The notes under the pieces were generated by a model. The model made no database searches, had not been told where the DNA came from, and was given only the letters and a program-made list of their open reading frames with translations. From positions 1 to 27,119 of the IMG/VR virus record IMGVR_UViG_3300018080_000512: a stretch of DNA of 27,119 nucleotides. One strand, 5' to 3'. This document shows positions 23,379-27,119 of this stretch, in pieces; the stretch's first letter is position 1, and each line of letters begins with the position of its first letter. The position numbers were made by a program, and so were the translations under genes. Origin of the DNA: a virus.

Positions 23379-23541
23379 AACTGCTCTTGTGGGTCTGGTG
23401 AGCCTTCTTCGCGGCCCGGCTCCGTTTCGGATCGGGCGGGGAGTTCTTGTCTACGGCACTCTGCCGCTGAATCTCGGCGACCACTGCGGAAGCAGACCGC
23501 CCCCGTAGTACCTCGCGGATCATGTAGTCAGCGGTGTGCAT
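23278..23541 (-). CDS. Small basic protein (87 aa) between polyprotein and protease genes
   Basis: The ATG at 23541 overlaps the stop of the 1022-aa gene as TAATG. A longer frame up to 23625 would only overlap that gene in another frame. The protein starts with an amphipathic helix (HTADYMIREVLRGRSASAVV) and then turns strongly basic and disordered (SRAAKKAHQTHKSSYDKAAR). It resembles small T4 prohead core components in size only. Its last 34 codons overlap the next gene, and one of the two frames may have evolved over the other. Function unknown. Confidence 0.58.
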   Translation of the reverse strand: MHTADYMIREVLRGRSASAVVAEIQRQSAVDKNSPPDPKRSRAAKKAHQTHKSSYDKAARHQKIDAGNRGQIRALARFNTRPQTPSI

Positions 23542-26500
23542 TAGTACCAGTTGTCCCAAAACTCTTCGGGCACGTCTTCGCGAACAAGGAAGACATCGCC
23601 GCTGGGGCCGGAGATGGCATTCCACTCCATTCCCGATCCATCAATAATCTTGATGTTGTCGATGACCTCAACCCATGTGTCCCAGTACCACTCGCTGGCA
23701 TCTTCGGTTGAGAACACGCCTTCATCCGGTCCGGCCAACAGAATGTCCAAGGTCTCTTGTCCGAACTGGTTGAAGATTTCGTCACTGAAGTATTCGGCGA
23801 AGCGTTGCGGGACATAGATTCCGGCTGAACCGTCAACCACCAAATCTACGTATTGATCGAAGTCCTCGTCCTGTTCGCGGACCTGCTTGCGGCGCTTCGC
23901 CTTCAGGGCTTCCATCCGATGCTTCCGGGCCGCACGGCGCTTGCGCTCCGTCAGGCCGCTCAGCAGGTCGTCCGGCGTGTCGTCCCGGATCAGGTAGATA
24001 CCTTCGTGCGACGGCCAGATCGTCCATGTATGGCCTGCCTCGTCTTCTTCCGAGTAATTGTCGACCACTTCGTCCCATGCCCAGTCGTAATCTTCCCCCT
24101 CGTCCGGACCGGCCAGCAAGGTCTGCAAGGTATCCTGATCGCAGCACGCCGCAATCTCGTCACTGAATTTCTGGGCGAAGCGTTGGGGCATGTAGATGCC
24201 GTACTGTCCATCGACGACGTACATGCTGTACTCTTCCTCGTCCTGTTCGCGGACCTGCTTGCGGCGCTTCGCCTTCAGGGCTTCCATCCGGCGCTTCCGG
24301 GCCGCACGGCGCTTGCGCTCCAGTGCCGGGCCGCTCAGCTGCTGGTCCGGCGCGGGGATCACCCCGTCCTTGCCGGGCTTCTTGGCCACACCGCTCTCGT
24401 CCGGAGCCTTGGCCTTCGGATCGTCTCCGAGCTTCTTGTCGGACGCGGGGAGCACCCCGTCCTTGCCGGGAAACTTCACCTCGCCGCTGTCGTCTGTGGC
24501 CGGGGCCAGCGCGGTATCGCCGAGCTCCTGATCCCGAGGCGCGATGATATTGTTCATCATGGCCGAGGGGATCGTGCCTTCCTCGTCGGGAACGCTGCCG
24601 AGCGGATCGTCGCCGATATTGCTCTGGTCGTTCTTGATGATGCCCAGCTTGTCGGGCAGGTTCGGGTTCACCTCGTCCTCGTCATCGTCCACCGGATCGA
24701 GATCGGGGGCGGTGATCTCGGCATCCTCGCCATCGATCACGCCGCCACCCATCGTGTCGTCCGAGACCGATACGCTCACGGTTCCCTCTTCATCGGGCAC
24801 CGAACTCAGAGCTTCGTCGCCGATGTCGATCACATCGTCGATCATCGACATGAAGGTGTTAGTGTTCATGCCGAGCGGGTACTCGGGAGCCTCGGGCACC
24901 GGGGTATCGTCGAGGTACTCCTGCTCCCGCATCGCCTTGCGACGGCGCGCCCGGAGCTGCTCCAGCTTGGAGAGCTTGCGACGACGTTCATAGGTCGGAT
25001 AGGACAAGTCGTCCCGATCAAACCACGCATTGACGTATTGCTGTGCCTCCTTGTCGGAGATTTTCAACCCCCGTGCCAAATGAGACGCCATCGCTGTTGC
25101 GAGATCGGTTTTGCTCTTCACATCCGCAACGTCCTGAGAGATATCATCGAGAAACGCAAACGCCTCTTTGCGACGATCACCCGCCTCGCTCACCCGGCGA
25201 CGCGGACGGCGACGCTCCCCCATCCCTCGGGACTGGTCGATGGTGATGCTGTCACCCTCGAACGGGATGGTCTCGCCGTTGGCCATCTTGACATACCACT
25301 GCCCGGCCTTCTGGATCACGTTGTAGCCCAAGCCATACTCGTTGGACGCTTGGTTCATCCGGGTCTTCGTGGTCGCCGATTTCCAGCCGCCGGTGTTCAG
25401 CTCGATCTTGGTATCGTCGAACACGACCACCGGGGTGCCCCGGTAGGTCACGATGGTCTCGCCACCACGCTGGACCACATCGGTCTTGACGCCACGCACC
25501 CGCTGTTGCTGGGCCAGCTCGCTGACCCGGCGGCGCGGACGGCCAGAACGCCGCGTCCGGGGTCCGCAGCCCTCGATGTAGCGGTCCACGGCCTCATCCG
25601 TGTCCGAGAAACCGTTCCCGCCCTTGGACGGCTTAAAACCGCCCTCAGCGCCCTTGGCGTCCTCCTCGCCGGGATCGAAAATCGCCAGCGGGTCGGCACC
25701 CAGCTCGTGGTCATCGTAGGAGGACTGGAGAAACTCGCCGGTATCGGTGCCCAGCGGGAACTCCTCGGCCTGATCCACGTTGTAGGAATCGGACATCGCC
25801 TCCTCGGCCTCATCCTCTTCCTTGAACATCGGACCGTCGTAGTCGTACTCGTATTCGTAATCCTCGTCCTCCATGTCCTCGTCGGACATGTCGAAGGAAT
25901 CCTCGGAGTCGTCTTCCTCTTCCTCGTCCTCATCCTGTTCGCGGATCGAGCGGCGGCGTTCCACCGGCTCCTCGTCGGCGAACTCGACGAAGTTCCCATC
26001 GTCGTCGACCACGACATCGCGCCAGTTCTCGGCGAGCTCGCCGTCCAACGTGGTGTAGGAGTCCTCCTGATCCGCCATCTCGATCAGATCGTTGGGGACG
26101 CCGACCGTGCCGTCGTCGAACCGATTGCTGACCTCGCCGTTGCGGTACGCCACGATCCCGATGGGTTCGCCGCTGTCGGCCTCAGCTACCTGAGCGATGA
26201 ACTCATCGTAGGCGTTCAGCCCGGACTTGTCCTTCTCTTCGAGCTCGGCATCCGTGAAGACCCAGCGTTCCACCTTCCCGTTGTCGGCCTGCTCGGTCAC
26301 CATGTAATTGGAGATCGGGTGGGTCAGCAGTACGGTGTAGTGGTAGGGCCACATCGGCTTGATCTCGCTGCGCGCCACATCCTGATTCGGGTAGCCGACG
26401 AGATCGCTGGCCGGGACCGACTGCTCGACACCGGCTCCGTCGAGAACCATGATCGCAGTCAGCGAGCTGCCGCCCGCCTTCGAGATGCGCACGGGGAAGT

Positions 26501-26609
26501 AGCTCAGGTTCTCCCCGTACTTGTCACCGCGCATCAGCGCGAAATCGCCGGGGCCGACCTGTACGGACTGTCCCGATTTCGTCTTGATCGTTGCTTCATT
26601 AAGCACCAT
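23541..26609 (-). CDS. Large acidic multi-domain protein with Arg-rich hxE linkers; candidate head polyprotein (1022 aa)
   Basis: An upstream frame exists to 26759, but AGGAG before the ATG at 26609 fixes the start (MVLNEATIKTKSG). Domains in order: a beta-rich N-terminal domain (1-215); a very acidic region (225-275) and FPLGTDTGEF module; a beta module (365-464) with KAGQWYVKMANGETIPFEGD; a helical module (476-545); acidic tandem repeats (595-758); and two copies of a globular domain (about 796-880 and 918-1022), each with GIY(M/V)PQRFA and FSDEI. The modules are joined by basic tracts ending in IRE224, VSE364, VSE475, MRE562, VRE788 and VRE912. These match the hydrophobic-x-Glu preference of gp21-type proteases. 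The protease is encoded three genes later. Role as cleaved internal head protein is inference. Confidence 0.78.
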   Translation of the reverse strand: MVLNEATIKTKSGQSVQVGPGDFALMRGDKYGENLSYFPVRISKAGGSSLTAIMVLDGAGVEQSVPASDLVGYPNQDVARSEIKPMWPYHYTVLLTHPISNYMVTEQADNGKVERWVFTDAELEEKDKSGLNAYDEFIAQVAEADSGEPIGIVAYRNGEVSNRFDDGTVGVPNDLIEMADQEDSYTTLDGELAENWRDVVVDDDGNFVEFADEEPVERRRSIREQDEDEEEEDDSEDSFDMSDEDMEDEDYEYEYDYDGPMFKEEDEAEEAMSDSYNVDQAEEFPLGTDTGEFLQSSYDDHELGADPLAIFDPGEEDAKGAEGGFKPSKGGNGFSDTDEAVDRYIEGCGPRTRRSGRPRRRVSELAQQQRVRGVKTDVVQRGGETIVTYRGTPVVVFDDTKIELNTGGWKSATTKTRMNQASNEYGLGYNVIQKAGQWYVKMANGETIPFEGDSITIDQSRGMGERRRPRRRVSEAGDRRKEAFAFLDDISQDVADVKSKTDLATAMASHLARGLKISDKEAQQYVNAWFDRDDLSYPTYERRRKLSKLEQLRARRRKAMREQEYLDDTPVPEAPEYPLGMNTNTFMSMIDDVIDIGDEALSSVPDEEGTVSVSVSDDTMGGGVIDGEDAEITAPDLDPVDDDEDEVNPNLPDKLGIIKNDQSNIGDDPLGSVPDEEGTIPSAMMNNIIAPRDQELGDTALAPATDDSGEVKFPGKDGVLPASDKKLGDDPKAKAPDESGVAKKPGKDGVIPAPDQQLSGPALERKRRAARKRRMEALKAKRRKQVREQDEEEYSMYVVDGQYGIYMPQRFAQKFSDEIAACCDQDTLQTLLAGPDEGEDYDWAWDEVVDNYSEEDEAGHTWTIWPSHEGIYLIRDDTPDDLLSGLTERKRRAARKHRMEALKAKRRKQVREQDEDFDQYVDLVVDGSAGIYVPQRFAEYFSDEIFNQFGQETLDILLAGPDEGVFSTEDASEWYWDTWVEVIDNIKIIDGSGMEWNAISGPSGDVFLVREDVPEEFWDNWY
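23863..23949 (-). repeat. 87-bp direct repeat, copy B (with 24235-24321)
   Basis: This stretch matches 24235-24321 at 85 of 87 positions by eye; the spacing is 372 bases (124 codons), so the reading frame is kept. It encodes the Arg/Lys-rich linker ERKRRAARKHRMEALKAKRR before VREQDED. The DNA match is far closer than the match of the domains that follow, which suggests recent copying or selection on the linker. Confidence 0.85.
24235..24321 (-). repeat. 87-bp direct repeat, copy A (with 23863-23949)
   Basis: This is the upstream copy in the direction of transcription. It encodes ERKRRAARKRRMEALKAKRR before VREQDEE. It differs from the other copy at two adjacent bases (His to Arg). Confidence 0.85.
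24336..24827 (-). repeat. Degenerate acidic tandem repeats within the polyprotein (residues 595-758)
   Basis: At least four units share the pattern (I/L)GDxxLxxxPDExG, the last two also having PGKDGV(L/I)PA(S/P)D. Examples are IGDEALSSVPDEEGT, IGDDPLGSVPDEEGT and LGDDPKAKAPDESG. The repeats are acidic and probably disordered. They sit between two basic linkers. Confidence 0.75.
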
Positions 26610-26637
26610 GATCGTCTCCTGTCGCTCGGTGGCCAAG

Positions 26638-27119
26638 TTAAATACCCTCGAAAGCGTTGGCTTCGTATTCCGCCTCGAAGCTGTCGCGCAGCTGCCGCGC
26701 CACCTCCATGCGGGTGTTCTTATTGAATACCGAATCGACTCGTTCGCCCGCCGTGCCATGCTCCCGGATATACTTCCGTGCGCCCTCGTTCGCGAGGTAC
26801 ATGAACAGCTTGACGGCCAGCTCGGAGTCGTAAGTTCCTTTTTCCTTTTTCCGCTTCAGGTTCTTGATCTGCGGAACATACATCTGCCGGTACAGATCGG
26901 CATCGTTCTCGATGTAAAGCAGGAGCTCGCGTGCCGCCTGCTCATCGGCGGGTCCGCTCGCCGCCTCATTGACCGCATGGATCGAGGCTTGCCAGTAACC
27001 GTCCCATCCGAGCTTCTCGCGCTCCAGCACCAGCTGGAGGATGCGCTCGGCGGCTTCCCTGACACACCGCTTCTCCAGCTTCGGGGCGACCATGCGCACC
27101 AGCTTGATCGGCACATCCA
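26638..27119 (-). CDS. Unrecognised helical protein, 5' end beyond window (at least 160 codons)
   Basis: The frame is open to the right edge, where the last readable codons are GAT GTG CCG, so the start may lie outside the window. A GTG at 27114 or an ATG at 27093 are possible internal starts. The protein is helical and charged: CVREAAERILQLVLEREKLG, then LYRQMYVPQIKNLKRKKEKG, then DSELAVKLFMYLANEGARKY and a final helix VARQLRDSFEAEYEANAFEG. I associate this helical pattern with small uncharacterised phage proteins but know no function. It ends 28 bases before the polyprotein start, the gap holding only that gene's ribosome site. Confidence 0.65.
   Translation of the reverse strand, partial: DVPIKLVRMVAPKLEKRCVREAAERILQLVLEREKLGWDGYWQASIHAVNEAASGPADEQAARELLLYIENDADLYRQMYVPQIKNLKRKKEKGTYDSELAVKLFMYLANEGARKYIREHGTAGERVDSVFNKNTRMEVARQLRDSFEAEYEANAFEGI

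Noticed and set aside
23851-24321. Considered as an insertion element
   Set aside because: The repeat keeps the reading frame, encodes linker and domain, and has no transposase or terminal inverted repeats.
23853-26726. A 957-aa open frame on the plus strand, antisense to the polyprotein gene
   Set aside because: It mirrors a GC-rich, low-complexity gene with few complementary stops. It has no ribosome site, no recognisable domain, and all neighbours are on the other strand.
26610-26759. N-terminal extension of the 1022-aa protein by 50 residues
   Set aside because: It overlaps the preceding gene in another frame and has no ribosome site, whereas the ATG at 26609 has AGGAG.

Overview
The window is the virion-structure region of a tailed phage, or a prophage, with a contractile tail (myovirus morphology) and T4-type head proteins. 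Every gene I can support lies on the minus strand and is read from high to low coordinates. They are packed with TGATG, ATGA and TAATG overlaps or short gaps, and strong AGGAGG-type ribosome sites precede many starts. The DNA is GC-rich. Nothing identifies the host beyond its use of ordinary Shine-Dalgarno initiation. Portal and terminase genes are not present and may lie beyond the right edge. No tRNA, rRNA, CRISPR array, integrase or insertion sequence was seen. No stretch longer than about 115 bases lacks a gene.

Head region (about 27119 to 18060). It starts with an unrecognised gene cut by the window edge. Next is a large acidic multi-domain protein (1022 aa) whose domains are separated by arginine-rich linkers ending in hydrophobic-x-Glu. 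Two small overlapping genes follow. Then comes a T4 gp21-type prohead protease fused to a coiled-coil scaffold-like region that has its own strong internal start, and then a T4 gp23-type major capsid protein. Two putative neck proteins and a 67-aa protein complete this part. A 113-base AT-rich gap filled with hairpins separates the two neck genes.

Tail region (18058 to 8364). A coiled-coil protein carrying the same Arg-rich linkers is followed by an unknown protein and a gp15-like tail terminator. A small protein and a protein with two fibronectin-III-like domains precede the sheath and the tube. Next comes a zinc-site tail-assembly chaperone with a candidate +1 (or -2) frameshift into a 65-residue extension, then a 958-aa tape measure protein.

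Baseplate region (8364 to 1). This holds a tube/hub-initiator-like protein, a gp53/LysM-like protein, a gp27-like hub and a gp5-like spike without a visible lysozyme domain. A run of small genes follows, including a 40-aa zinc ribbon and a 29-aa hydrophobic peptide. An unrecognised 471-aa protein, gp25 and a gp6/baseplate-J protein that runs off the left edge finish the window.

The most interesting hypothesis is a capsid-cargo polyprotein system. The gp21-type protease is encoded beside a protein built from repeated acidic or globular modules, each ending in a basic tract followed by a gp21-like (V/I/M)-x-E site. A second protein carries a 90-residue module bracketed by the same linkers. Cleavage is inferred, not shown.
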